Source of the DNA: Syntrophotalea carbinolica DSM 2380
GTDB taxonomy: Bacteria; Desulfobacterota; Desulfuromonadia; Desulfuromonadales; Syntrophotaleaceae
Reading direction: 5' to 3'
DNA length: 64,000 nt
Assembly: GCF_000012885.1 (NCBI RefSeq)
Contig: NC_007498.2
Coordinates: 3,318,001 to 3,382,000, forward strand
The position numbers were made by a program, and so were the translations under genes. Under the pieces are notes generated by a model. It saw nothing but the letters and a program-made list of their open reading frames with translations. It did not search any database and had not been told where the DNA came from. This document shows, piece by piece, positions 1 through 9,490 of this stretch. Every line of letters begins with the position of its first letter. Positions within the stretch are counted from its first letter, which is position 1.

Positions 1-1257
<1,257 letters not shown>

Positions 1258-1417
1258 GTACCTGAAACCGCTCTTATTTTAAGCCATCTTCCACCATCAA
1301 AAATTACGCGGGCCCTGACACCCATCCCCGGCAAATCACCCATCACCGCATTTTTCATTTGATCTTAAGATATGGCCAGGCGTAAAGTATATGCATAACT
1401 ACTTAATCAGATAACTT

Positions 1418-1699
1418 ATGAGCGAATCGGAAAAACAAGCCAGAATTTTCAAGGTCCTTTCGGCTGAAACACGCGTCAGGATGATTGAGCTTCTAAAGCA
1501 TCAGTCGCTTTGCGTCAATGCCTTGGCTCGCAGCCTGGATATTACCCCTGCGGCAGTCTCACAACATCTGCGCGTACTTCGGGACGCGGACATCGTTGTT
1601 GCAGACAAAAAAGGCTACTTCGTTCACTACCGCGTCAACCCCCATACGCTGGCCTGGTGGAGCGAAATGACCATGAATCTGTTCGAGACAAAGGAGTAG
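1418..1699 (+). CDS. ArsR-family winged-helix repressor
   Basis: A 93-residue HTH protein of the ArsR/SmtB type: KVLSAETRVRMIELL begins the first helix, and ITPAAVSQHLRVLRDADIV is the recognition helix and wing region. It ends in a Trp-containing helix (LAWWSEMTMNLF). No ELCVC-type metal-binding cysteines are present; the single Cys lies in SLCVNAL (about residue 32). The ATG at 1418 is preceded by an AT-rich stretch without a strong Shine-Dalgarno site. It precedes a tiny Cys/His-rich gene by 64 bp on the same strand, which suggests a sensor plus small effector pair. The ligand is unknown. Confidence 0.85.
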   Translation: MSESEKQARIFKVLSAETRVRMIELLKHQSLCVNALARSLDITPAAVSQHLRVLRDADIVVADKKGYFVHYRVNPHTLAWWSEMTMNLFETKE

Positions 1700-1763
1700 C
1701 AACGAGCCTCTCCTTTTTCTCTTAAAACACACCCCCACGGTAACCTTACAAAGGAGGCTTCAC

Positions 1764-1913
1764 ATGTGTGAAAAAGGTCAATGCTGCCAGAAACCTGAAG
1801 AACTGAAGAGCGAACCCGGGAAATGCACCCCCGAGCAAATCAAGAAATGTCATGGAGACGATAAGGGACACCCTTGTCATACTCAGAAAAGCTCCACCGA
1901 AGGCGACAAGTAA
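1764..1913 (+). CDS. small Cys/His-rich protein (49 aa)
   Basis: A short gene with a strong ribosome binding site (AAAGGAGG at 1750-1757) and ATG at 1764. The product begins MCEKGQCCQKPEELKS and carries Cys at positions 2, 7, 8, 21, 29 and 38 with His at 30, 36 and 39. This fits metal or redox-ligand binding, but no known domain is recognised. It lies 64 bp after the ArsR-family gene and is followed by a clear terminator, so the two probably form a unit. Function unknown; a metal buffer or a regulator's partner is an inference. Confidence 0.6.
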   Translation: MCEKGQCCQKPEELKSEPGKCTPEQIKKCHGDDKGHPCHTQKSSTEGDK

Positions 1914-1966
1914 TAAACATCGAAGCATCACCACCCAAGACGACTTGGAGTCGGTGTTTAAATCTG

Positions 1967-2004
1967 GCCCCTTGCTGCATACAACGTCAGCAAGGGGCTT
2001 TTTT
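1967..2004 (+). terminator. rho-independent terminator of arsR-like unit
   Basis: Inverted repeat GCCCCTTGCTG / CAGCAAGGGGC with a 10-nt loop, followed by six T. It closes the ArsR/small Cys-rich protein unit. Confidence 0.9.
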
Positions 2005-2529
2005 CATGGTCAATTCCCTGCAACACCGAAGGTCATTGATTCCTGAGAACCAACAGGACTTTATTGAAAGCTCGACATCCTCCTGCCCCTTCAGGCTACT
2101 GCAATAGCTAGTGCAAGAGAGGCAATGCCAGGAAAAATATCCTCAAGGATATGTAACTCTCTTAGATTGCATGGAAAGACAACGAACAAGCTTTCAGCGA
2201 GGTATCCAGAAGGTATTTCTGAATATTGCGCCGCCATGGCAGCGGCTTGCTTGACAAAAGTCTTTCCGGCGGGCTACATAAGAATTCGCTTAATTAAGCA
2301 TTCAAGATGTCGCCAAAGCCTCCATAGGGAACAACTCGACATCGATACCTGGTTGTATCAGGCACATTAGCACCGCTGTCACAAAATAGGGTTTCTGCTC
2401 ACATTCGTTCATGACCGGTTCCGTTGTGTATCTCAATTGCGCGAAACCCGCAAATTAAAGGCGAGGAAAGACTCGTGGTCTTTTTTGTCCAATGAGCTTT
2501 TCTGTACTCTCTGTCCAAAGGCGATTTTC
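2005..2529. other. non-coding stretch before the phosphatase gene
   Basis: No convincing gene. An 81-codon frame at 2125-2370 has no properly spaced ribosome binding site and no recognisable product. The right end should hold the promoter of the downstream gene, but no clear -35/-10 pair stands out. Confidence 0.5.
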
Positions 2530-4650
2530 ATGTCCTTATTGTCAAAAAAGCAGGTGATGAATCTTATCTTGGTTGTGGCTGGATGCTTTATCCTGATCCA
2601 TTCGGCGTCAGCAGCCGACTCTGCTGACAATCGCCCTGCTTGCTGGGCTCAACCCATAAAGCTTGACGGTGTGCCCAATCTGCACAAACTGGACGAAAAC
2701 CTGTATCGGAGTGCCCAACCTACAGCGACAGGCATGAAAAACCTGGAACAAATGGGGATCAAGACGGTGCTGAATCTCCGATCTTTTCATTCGGACCGAA
2801 AAGCTATCGGCAATACCGGACTGGGTTACGAGCATCTCTACATGAAAGCCTGGCATCCTGAGAGAGAGGACATCATCCGCTTTCTACGGATAGTCACGGA
2901 CCCGGAGCGCAGCCCGCTTCTTGTGCATTGCCTGCATGGCGCAGACCGTACCGGGACCATGTGTGCCGTGTACCGGATTGTCGTCCAGGGCTGGACCAAA
3001 GAGCAAGCGCTTCGGGAAATGACCGAAGGTGGCTTCAATTTTCACTCGATTTTCGACAATCTTCCCGACTGGATTCAAAAGCTGGACGTAGAATCGCTCA
3101 GGAAGGAAGCGGGAATCGACCGGTCTGTGGCAAAGGAAGGGGCGCAAAAGTGCATTTGCAACCGGACTGATGCCGAAGTCGACAGACCGGTATCCGCGAA
3201 AATCACTCGCTGCTCTTATAACCAGGATCGAGCGGCACTCACTCGTTTGCGCGGCAACCTGTTTCATCTGGCCAAGGAGATACGCTGCCGCTCCGACCTT
3301 TTCAGCCCGCGACCCGAAACCGACGCCACCCTGCTAAAACCGGAGATGAGAGGGCAAATCCTATCGCTATGGTATCCCCTTCTGGAAAACTATCTGGCGT
3401 TGGATGCGTTGGCTGAAAAGTACGTGGATTTTCACCGATTCGAAAACAAAAACGCGCGAAACCGTGCGTTTCATCTACTCCGAGGCGTCTTCCTTACCCA
3501 ATATCGCATAGCCCTGCAAATCCTCCCATTGCTGGAACAAAACCCTGTCGTCGACACGATTCTGAATGAAGGTGACGAAGGCATGGGTTTACCGCTGGGA
3601 GGGTATGCGCAGTTCAAATACCAATACCTGAATATGGTCAAAGCCGGACGCTATGCAGCCCTGGAAACGGTGGCCCGCGCCTTTGACGCGCCTGAGGATA
3701 CCTGCCTGCAGCAATGGGCCGCACAAGACAGTCGAGTCATCCTTGACGCCGGCAAGGGACCAGGCCCTTTGATGACCTTGGAAAACGGCCTGGCAATAGT
3801 GAAGGATTTCGGACACGCAAGCTGGTTACCGGTACAAAAAGAAGTGGCGGAATGGATGGGACACACCAAAGTCTGGCGTCCTCACCAGTATCTCATCCGG
3901 CCGGAACAGATCGAAAACCTGTCTCAAAACCTGGAGCCGGGGGATATTTTATTGGAAAGGCGCGAGTGGTATTTGACCAACGTCGGCATCCCCGGATTCT
4001 GGACGCATGCAGCCCTGTATATCGGCACGCCCGAGCAACGCCTGGCGCTTTCTCAAGATCCTCAGGTCAAAGACTGGCTTGGGCAAATGGGGGTACAGAG
4101 CCTGGACGCCCTTATCCGGCAACGTTACCCTGCCGCCTTTGCCGGTATGCAGCAACCCTATCAGGACGGGCATCTGCCACAAGTGATTGAGGCTATCTCT
4201 GCGGGTGTATCTCTTACCTCGTTGAACTACTCCGCCACCTGCGATTCCCTGGCGGTATTAAGGCCTCGATTATCAAAGGCGGACCGGGCCGCGGCAGTGG
4301 TACGTGCCATGCGGTATCATGCCCGACCGTATGACTATGCCTTTGATTTCGCCAGCGACAAGAGCCTGGTTTGCACCGAGTTAGTGGTCAAATCGTACCT
4401 GCCGGGAGAAAGCAAACAAGGCCTTGATCTGCCCCTGGAAAATGTCATGGGACAGATGATCACCCCGGCCAATGCATTTGTCCGACAATTTGACCGGAGC
4501 TTCGGTACCGCCAGACAGCAAATGGATCTGGTTGTTTTTCTGGATGGGGATGAAAAAGACGCGGTGGCTACGACATCGGATATTGCGGCCTTTCGCGCGT
4601 CATGGCGGCGTCCCAAATGGCATGTTCTGGTACAAAACACCAAAAACTAG
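2530..4650 (+). CDS. exported tyrosine phosphatase fused to YiiX/C92-type papain-like hydrolase
   Basis: A 706-residue two-domain protein. The start is set at the ATG at 2530, which gives a clean signal peptide (MSLLSKKQVMNLILVVAGCF, cleavage near SASA-AD); the longer TTG frame from 2437 has no leader logic. Residues about 45-200 form a dual-specificity/tyrosine phosphatase domain with the CX5R loop (HCLHGADRTG). A helical middle region follows. From about residue 460 there is a permuted NlpC/P60-like (YiiX/YebB, peptidase C92) domain with LEPGDILL, WTHAALYIG and a distal Cys in SLVCTELV. Both catalytic Cys are present. It is followed 13 bp later by a glycosyltransferase, suggesting an envelope lipid or glycan role. 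Substrates are unknown. Confidence 0.75.
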   Translation: MSLLSKKQVMNLILVVAGCFILIHSASAADSADNRPACWAQPIKLDGVPNLHKLDENLYRSAQPTATGMKNLEQMGIKTVLNLRSFHSDRKAIGNTGLGYEHLYMKAWHPEREDIIRFLRIVTDPERSPLLVHCLHGADRTGTMCAVYRIVVQGWTKEQALREMTEGGFNFHSIFDNLPDWIQKLDVESLRKEAGIDRSVAKEGAQKCICNRTDAEVDRPVSAKITRCSYNQDRAALTRLRGNLFHLAKEIRCRSDLFSPRPETDATLLKPEMRGQILSLWYPLLENYLALDALAEKYVDFHRFENKNARNRAFHLLRGVFLTQYRIALQILPLLEQNPVVDTILNEGDEGMGLPLGGYAQFKYQYLNMVKAGRYAALETVARAFDAPEDTCLQQWAAQDSRVILDAGKGPGPLMTLENGLAIVKDFGHASWLPVQKEVAEWMGHTKVWRPHQYLIRPEQIENLSQNLEPGDILLERREWYLTNVGIPGFWTHAALYIGTPEQRLALSQDPQVKDWLGQMGVQSLDALIRQRYPAAFAGMQQPYQDGHLPQVIEAISAGVSLTSLNYSATCDSLAVLRPRLSKADRAAAVVRAMRYHARPYDYAFDFASDKSLVCTELVVKSYLPGESKQGLDLPLENVMGQMITPANAFVRQFDRSFGTARQQMDLVVFLDGDEKDAVATTSDIAAFRASWRRPKWHVLVQNTKN

Positions 4651-4663
4651 GAGACACCCAACT

Positions 4664-5779
4664 ATGGCAAAAATTGTCTATGGCGTATCCGGCGAGGGGT
4701 CGGGACACTCATCGCGAGCGCGTGTCGTACTGGAGCACCTGGTACGAGCGGGGCATACGGTTAAGGTGGTCACCTATGATCGTGGAATTCGTCATCTGGG
4801 GCCTGATTTCGATGTTTTCGAAAGCGTGGGGCTTCACATTGCCAGCTCCAACAACCGGGTTTCCCCGCTGAAAACCCTGTTGGCTAACCTCCAGCTGATG
4901 CCCGATGGGCATAAGAAATTGAATGCGCTGCGAAAGGAAGTCTTCAAAGGCTTTGCGCCGGATGTTGTCATTACAGACTTTGAACCGATGTGCGCCTATC
5001 TCGCCCACCATTACGATCTGCCCCTGATCACGATCGACAATCAGCATCGCCTTCGCTACATGGACTATGAATATCCGCCCCATTTGAAAAACGATCGGTA
5101 TCTGGCGGTCGGCATTATCCGGGCAATGATCCCCAAGCCCGATGTCTCCCTGGTCACCACTTTTTATTATGGTGCATTGAAAAACCAGCGCACATTTCTG
5201 TTCCCGCCGCTACTGCGTAAACAGGTGCAGAGCTTAGAGCCCACAGACCGGAATCATGTGCTGGTCTATCTTACCAGCGGTTTTGAGCAATTTGTGGAGA
5301 TGCTGAAACAGTTTCCCCGGGAGCAGTTCGTGATTTACGGCCAGGGGGATAAGGGGACGCATGGCAACCTCACCTTCAAGGCCCCCAGCAACGACGGTTT
5401 TCTCCAGGATCTGGCAACCTGCAAAGCGGTCATGGCCACCGCCGGGTTTACTCTCATCACCGAGTCCCTGCATCTGAAAAAGCCTTATCTGGCGCTACCC
5501 ATGGCCGGGCAATTCGAACAGGCTATCAATGCAGTGTTTCTGGAAAAGCTCAACTGCGGCATCAATTTGCAGCACATCGATCCGGCAGATATCGGCCATT
5601 TTTTGTATCGCTTGCCGGACTTCAAAAAAGCCCTGGCCGAACAACCTGAGTTTGACAATGCGCCTCTGTTGCAAAAAGTAGATGCGCTGCTGGCGGACAA
5701 TGCCCGTCAGGCCAAACTGTTTCATCAACAACGCAAGTATCCGAAAAAATCCCCAGAAGGACTCACTGTCCAAGGATAA
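4664..5779 (+). CDS. GT-B glycosyltransferase, MJ1255/MurG-like family
   Basis: A 371-residue protein with the N-terminal GT-B nucleotide-fold start MAKIVYGVSGEGSGHSSRAR and a donor-binding half containing TAGFTLITESLHLKKPYLALP, typical of the family of MurG-like uncharacterised transferases. The ATG at 4664 follows a weak AGGAGA site overlapping the upstream stop; the longer frame from 4472 overlaps the previous gene deeply and is rejected. It is probably co-transcribed with the phosphatase/hydrolase fusion and ends at a strong terminator. It is likely a cytoplasmic or membrane-peripheral enzyme that glycosylates a lipid or envelope component; the exact acceptor cannot be told. Confidence 0.8.
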   Translation: MAKIVYGVSGEGSGHSSRARVVLEHLVRAGHTVKVVTYDRGIRHLGPDFDVFESVGLHIASSNNRVSPLKTLLANLQLMPDGHKKLNALRKEVFKGFAPDVVITDFEPMCAYLAHHYDLPLITIDNQHRLRYMDYEYPPHLKNDRYLAVGIIRAMIPKPDVSLVTTFYYGALKNQRTFLFPPLLRKQVQSLEPTDRNHVLVYLTSGFEQFVEMLKQFPREQFVIYGQGDKGTHGNLTFKAPSNDGFLQDLATCKAVMATAGFTLITESLHLKKPYLALPMAGQFEQAINAVFLEKLNCGINLQHIDPADIGHFLYRLPDFKKALAEQPEFDNAPLLQKVDALLADNARQAKLFHQQRKYPKKSPEGLTVQG

Positions 5780-5803
5780 AGCCACCCTGTCCCTTATAAA
5801 TAT

Positions 5804-5837
5804 GAAAAGCCCACCAAGCAAACCTGGTGGGCTTTTC
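5804..5837. terminator. bidirectional terminator
   Basis: GAAAAGCCCACCA / TGGTGGGCTTTTC with an 8-nt loop. T-runs on both strands serve the glycosyltransferase (+) and the convergent OsmC gene (-). Confidence 0.9.
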
Positions 5838-5856
5838 TCATGACCTACAAAAAAAT

Positions 5857-6276
5857 TTACTTGGCAAATTTAGCGACCAGCTTAATTTCGGTCCCGGCCA
5901 AAGCCTTGGAAACCGGACAGTTTTTTTTCGCTTCCTCGGCCTTTTCCATAAAAACCTGTTCCGTAAGGTTCGGTACCACGCCTTCGGTTTCGAGGGTAAT
6001 CGAGGTAATGGCAGGACCCTCGTCCAGGACAACGGCAGCGGACGTGGTGATCCGCGTCGGCTCAAAACCGTCGTTGGAGAGAAGCGCCGATAGGAACATC
6101 GAGTAACAGCCTGCAATGGCTGCTCCTATGAGCTCTTCGGGATTCGTTCCCGGAGCGCTCTCAAACCGCGAAGCAAACGAATACGCCCCCTCATAGGCCC
6201 CGCTGGCAAGAGACATGGTTCCGCTGCCCTTGTTCAAGGTGCCTTTCCATTCAGCGCGAGAAATACGTTTTTGCAT
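5857..6276 (-). CDS. OsmC/Ohr-family peroxiredoxin
   Basis: A 139-residue protein with the OsmC fold and both redox-active Cys: AAIAGCYSMFLSALL and NCPVSKALAG. These enzymes reduce organic hydroperoxides in the cytoplasm through a Cys pair. The start is set at 6276, where AAGGAGG lies 5 nt upstream; the longer frame to 6369 has no such site. The gene stands alone, convergent to the glycosyltransferase. The MQKRISRAEWKG beginning points to the OsmC rather than the Ohr branch. Confidence 0.9.
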   Translation of the reverse strand: MQKRISRAEWKGTLNKGSGTMSLASGAYEGAYSFASRFESAPGTNPEELIGAAIAGCYSMFLSALLSNDGFEPTRITTSAAVVLDEGPAITSITLETEGVVPNLTEQVFMEKAEEAKKNCPVSKALAGTEIKLVAKFAK

Positions 6277-6562
6277 ACCATCCTCCTTGTTATTCCGGCT
6301 CTGGAAACCGGGGGTTCGATGAGTGGAATTTCTCTCGGGATTGCTGCCCTGCTGGTTGTCAGCGGACACCTTGCATCTCTGCCGAGTGTCACGGCAACCC
6401 GATTATTAATGCTAACATACCACCTCAGGTATTGCACATGAGGCTGGATATCTGAAGGCGAAAATTCATAAGCCCAGGCCGCTATGACTCATCGTTTAAA
6501 TCTTTGATCTGAATATAATCGGGCGCACCTCCAGCGATCCGACACCGCTGTTTTTTTGCGGA

Positions 6563-7189
6563 TCAGGACCGATAAAAATGCATCCACAGCAGCGCAGCAA
6601 GTCCGGCATAACAGGCGGTGGTGGCAACAAAGGAGGAAGACCAGAATTTAAAAGCGGTGCCGAAGGTCGATTTGAGGCGCGGTATCAGACCGCTTTGAAA
6701 ATCGATGGCCCACAGTTCGTCAAGCAGCAGATGGCTCAACCCGGCCATCAGGGCCACCAGACCGGCAGCCAGAGTCAGGTTGCGACCCAAAGAATACGTG
6801 ATCTGCATGGTGAGCAGAGCCCACAAAGCGACAAAGGGCACACTGTGCATGATGCCGCGATGCACGGTAAGACGGGTAAAGATAACGAACATCAGGGCTA
6901 TCAGGCCCATGGCCAAGCCGCTACGCGCGGCGATTTCGGGCATCGGCAATCCTCGCCGCACAGAATCGGCCACCACCGCGCCGACCACCAACACACCGAC
7001 GATGCTTTTCAGAATCGCCAAAGGTTTGCTGGTATCGCTGTCGAGGTCGGGAGCCAGCCCGGCGGCCATACCGCAGGCCAGCAGCAAGGGTTGTTGGGCA
7101 TGAGGGATCCCTCCGACGATGGAGGTAGTGCCGGCCAGCAGTGCGGCGGTAGCGACACCGGCGGCGAAGTGGGTTTTATGTCCAGCCAT
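6563..7189 (-). CDS. YdjM-family membrane-bound metal-dependent hydrolase
   Basis: A 208-residue integral membrane protein with several hydrophobic segments and the family's polar motifs: GHKTHFAAG at the N-terminus, GLAPDLDSD, LTVHRGIMHS and LSHLLLDEL. These His/Asp residues form the presumed metal site. YdjM proteins are SOS-regulated in enterobacteria, but no LexA box was identified here. The ATG at 7189 has AAGGATAT upstream; two further in-frame Met lie 18 and 33 bp earlier without a better site. The gene stands alone. Substrate unknown. Confidence 0.85.
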   Translation of the reverse strand: MAGHKTHFAAGVATAALLAGTTSIVGGIPHAQQPLLLACGMAAGLAPDLDSDTSKPLAILKSIVGVLVVGAVVADSVRRGLPMPEIAARSGLAMGLIALMFVIFTRLTVHRGIMHSVPFVALWALLTMQITYSLGRNLTLAAGLVALMAGLSHLLLDELWAIDFQSGLIPRLKSTFGTAFKFWSSSFVATTACYAGLAALLWMHFYRS

Positions 7190-7458
7190 AGAGATATCCT
7201 TATCCATGAATGCTGTATGCAACTAAATCCGCACCTTACAAAAAAACCCATTCTCACGCTCATTGGCCCTGCTCACTAAAGCCGCAAAACCGCAAAAGGA
7301 GAACCATACCGATTCTCTTGGCGATCTAGCGCCTTAAGCAACTGAAAGGAGCAAGCGTGAGATGCATTTCAATGTTTTGGGGTATGAACCAATCCCGCGG
7401 GGGATTATTTCCATCGGTATGGTTGCAAAGGAGGGACCAAAAGTGGAAGTCAATCCGG

Positions 7459-8337
7459 TTACTTGGCCATGTTCTGTTGTTCCCAGCGTTCCTGGGTGAA
7501 AGTCTGGTAGACGATTTCCCCTTTGCACTTACTGCACACCACGTTGCGGCGCCGGCGTTCGGCGGTAGCGCTCCAGCAACCGTTGCGGCAGCTGACGATG
7601 TAGCGCGGCGGTGCGAAGCGCAATTCGTGGCAGCGCTCGCCGCTGCTGCCGATCTCGACGGCCTTGGCACGCCACACGGCATCGTGATTATGGCGGGGAC
7701 CGACCAGGGCGTGGGCGATTTCGTGCAGCAAAGTATCGAGGATTTCATCTTCGGATGCATTCCGGGCCAGATGACGGGACAGGGTAATGGTCTTGCGGCT
7801 GTACCGGCAACTGCCGGCACGACGTGTGGCATCGTCAAAGGCGAAGCGCCAGTTCTTCAAACCGTAGCGTTTGAGCAGCATAGCAGCCTGTTCTTCAATC
7901 CCCGCCAGCAGCAAGGCATCGTCCGGCGACCTGTCGCCATCCGCAACCTCGCCCGGTTCGTAAACCAGAATTTCATAGGGAACCCGATATTCGTCATTGT
8001 TATCGCAAACCACCAGCGCGCGTTTGGGATTGAGACGTGCGATGCGGCCTGTAACGGTCTGCTCCCGATAACAAAAACTGACCCGGTCATTGACATTGAA
8101 TTGCAGATTGCTAGCGCCGGCTCGCGGCAATTCGACGGTCGGCGGCGGTACAGCGGAAGGCGTTGTGGACGGGGACAGAAGTTTGTCCGGACGGACCTGG
8201 TAACTGCGGCGATCATCGCCGAGAATATACAGCTGGCGACGATCAACCCGCGCAACAATGCCGGTCTGTTCCTGACCGGCATGAACAAACCGCACTTTTT
8301 CTCCGATCGTGACATTCGGTTTGCCCGATTTTTCCAT
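7459..8337 (-). CDS. SprT-like zinc metallopeptidase with N-terminal KOW/Tudor-like repeats
   Basis: A 292-residue protein. The C-terminal half is SprT-like: HEIAHAL (HExxH zinc site), a third ligand region GPRHNHDAVW and a zinc ribbon (CRNGC...CSKC). The N-terminal half holds two small beta-barrel-like repeats (VTIGEKVRFVHAGQEQTGIV and FNVNDRVSFCYREQTVTGRI) that resemble each other. SprT proteins relate to the DNA-protein crosslink protease Spartan, so a DNA- or nucleoprotein-directed protease is plausible but inferred. The start at 8337 is preceded by GGAG, which sits inside a hairpin. Confidence 0.8.
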   Translation of the reverse strand: MEKSGKPNVTIGEKVRFVHAGQEQTGIVARVDRRQLYILGDDRRSYQVRPDKLLSPSTTPSAVPPPTVELPRAGASNLQFNVNDRVSFCYREQTVTGRIARLNPKRALVVCDNNDEYRVPYEILVYEPGEVADGDRSPDDALLLAGIEEQAAMLLKRYGLKNWRFAFDDATRRAGSCRYSRKTITLSRHLARNASEDEILDTLLHEIAHALVGPRHNHDAVWRAKAVEIGSSGERCHELRFAPPRYIVSCRNGCWSATAERRRRNVVCSKCKGEIVYQTFTQERWEQQNMAK

Positions 8338-8342
8338 AAAAA

Positions 8343-8375
8343 GACTCCGCACAAAAAATGGCTCCCCGCGGAGTC
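8343..8375 (-). promoter_or_regulatory. hairpin covering the SprT-like gene's ribosome binding site
   Basis: On the minus strand GACTCCGC pairs with GCGGAGTC across a 17-nt loop. The second arm contains the GGAG used by the start codon and is followed by five T and ATG. It could hide the ribosome binding site or end transcription just before the gene. Confidence 0.45.
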
Positions 8376-8376
8376 T

Positions 8377-8398
8377 GCCAAAAGACCGGGCTTTTGGC
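8377..8398. repeat. perfect 8-bp hairpin in SprT leader
   Basis: GCCAAAAG / CTTTTGGC with a 6-nt loop, between the upstream terminator and the RBS hairpin. Possibly a regulatory leader element. Confidence 0.4.
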
Positions 8399-8406
8399 AA
8401 GATGGC

Positions 8407-8435
8407 AAAAAAAATCCCCTCTGCCCAGGAGGGGA
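8407..8435 (-). terminator. terminator of the outer-membrane channel gene
   Basis: On the minus strand TCCCCTC pairs with GAGGGGA (7-nt loop), followed by a run of eight T. It separates the channel gene from the SprT-like gene. Confidence 0.85.
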
Positions 8436-8540
8436 AATCTCGCAGAATTAAAATTGTATGGCAAGAGGTAAGATTAAAACAAACCGGATGCCGGGTTCCC
8501 GGAGGCGGGCAGTTTTCCACCTCTTCCGGCACACCGAACC

Positions 8541-9407
8541 CTAGAAGAAGAAAGCGAACCGGGCCTGGATCGACTTGGTTTCGACCCCGCTTTTGACCGA
8601 AAAGTCATCTCGGTACTGCAGCAGCAACTGATAATTGTCGCCGATATTGAAACCCGAGGTGAACATCAGGGCATGATTGTCCTGATCGTCCCTCTGATCG
8701 ACACCGTCGATTTCCGTTTCGCCGCCGTTGCTGTAAAAATAACTCAGACCGAGCCACCATCGCTTGGTGACATCGTAGCTTACGTGCACTTCGGTACCGT
8801 AAAGGGGATCCTGCTCTTTGGTTACCGTCTCCGAACCGTTCCAATAGTCGTCGTTATCGCCGAAGACGGTGACATGCCCGACCAGGTCGATATACAGCGG
8901 ACCGAACCCCTTGACCAGCCCCAGCTCGTTTTTAAGCGCCCAGCGGTTGGTGCCCAGATTGAGCGGGCGTTTTTTGCTGTATTCCCCGATGGGAACGGTG
9001 AAGTAAGGGGTCCAACCGAACCACAACTGTTTGTCCGGGTTGTTGACGAACCAAGTGGTCATGAGCAGTACCGGATCGGCGATCCCCGAACTGGAAGTAT
9101 CGTTGATCAAATCGCCGTCGAGTTCGGCTTCGCCGGCAATGATCAGCGCCTGCGGATCGACGACGAAAGGGCCAAGATTGGTGTAGTACACGGGACGGAA
9201 TATGACGATGTTCTGGCTGAGGTTGAAATCGCTGGAAACGACGTTGTCATCGGCCTTGAGACGATGACCGGTGGTGTGCTGCAGATAGGTGCAGAACAGA
9301 AACGAGCCAGCCGGCAACGGGATGTAATCCCTGGGATCCGTCGCCCCGGCCCTGCCGGGTAAGAGAAAAGCGCTCAAAAGAACGCTGACGAGCAAAAGTT
9401 TTTTCAT
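8541..9407 (-). CDS. outer-membrane beta-barrel channel, MetA/phenol-pathway transporter family
   Basis: A 288-residue protein with a signal peptide (MKKLLLVSVLLSAFLLPGRAGA) and a beta-rich body of alternating strands ending in Phe (ARFAFFF), typical of outer-membrane barrels. It matches the family often annotated as putative MetA-pathway of phenol degradation transporters (for example WFGWTPYFTVPIGEY and NELGLV). The ATG at 9407 has a GGAGG upstream. It sits directly downstream of two alcohol dehydrogenases on the same strand, beyond their terminator, so a role in uptake of alcohols or other small organics is an inference. Confidence 0.75.
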   Translation of the reverse strand: MKKLLLVSVLLSAFLLPGRAGATDPRDYIPLPAGSFLFCTYLQHTTGHRLKADDNVVSSDFNLSQNIVIFRPVYYTNLGPFVVDPQALIIAGEAELDGDLINDTSSSGIADPVLLMTTWFVNNPDKQLWFGWTPYFTVPIGEYSKKRPLNLGTNRWALKNELGLVKGFGPLYIDLVGHVTVFGDNDDYWNGSETVTKEQDPLYGTEVHVSYDVTKRWWLGLSYFYSNGGETEIDGVDQRDDQDNHALMFTSGFNIGDNYQLLLQYRDDFSVKSGVETKSIQARFAFFF

Positions 9408-9444
9408 CTTCCTGCCTCCCCATCAAAATATGCCTCAAATGACA

Positions 9445-9478
9445 AACAAAATACCTCGGGGCGCCTTCCGGCACCCCG
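9445..9478 (-). terminator. terminator of the alcohol dehydrogenase pair
   Basis: On the minus strand CGGGGTGCC pairs with GGCGCCCCG (one G-U pair, GGAA tetraloop), followed by a T-rich tail. Confidence 0.75.
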
Positions 9479-9490
9479 TTCGACAGCGAC

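Noticed and set aside
2125-2370. 81-codon frame upstream of the phosphatase fusion
   Set aside because: No suitably spaced ribosome binding site, unusual composition and no recognisable motif.
7357-8451. 364-codon plus-strand frame
   Set aside because: Shadow of the SprT-like metallopeptidase, whose HExxH and zinc ribbon are clear on the other strand.
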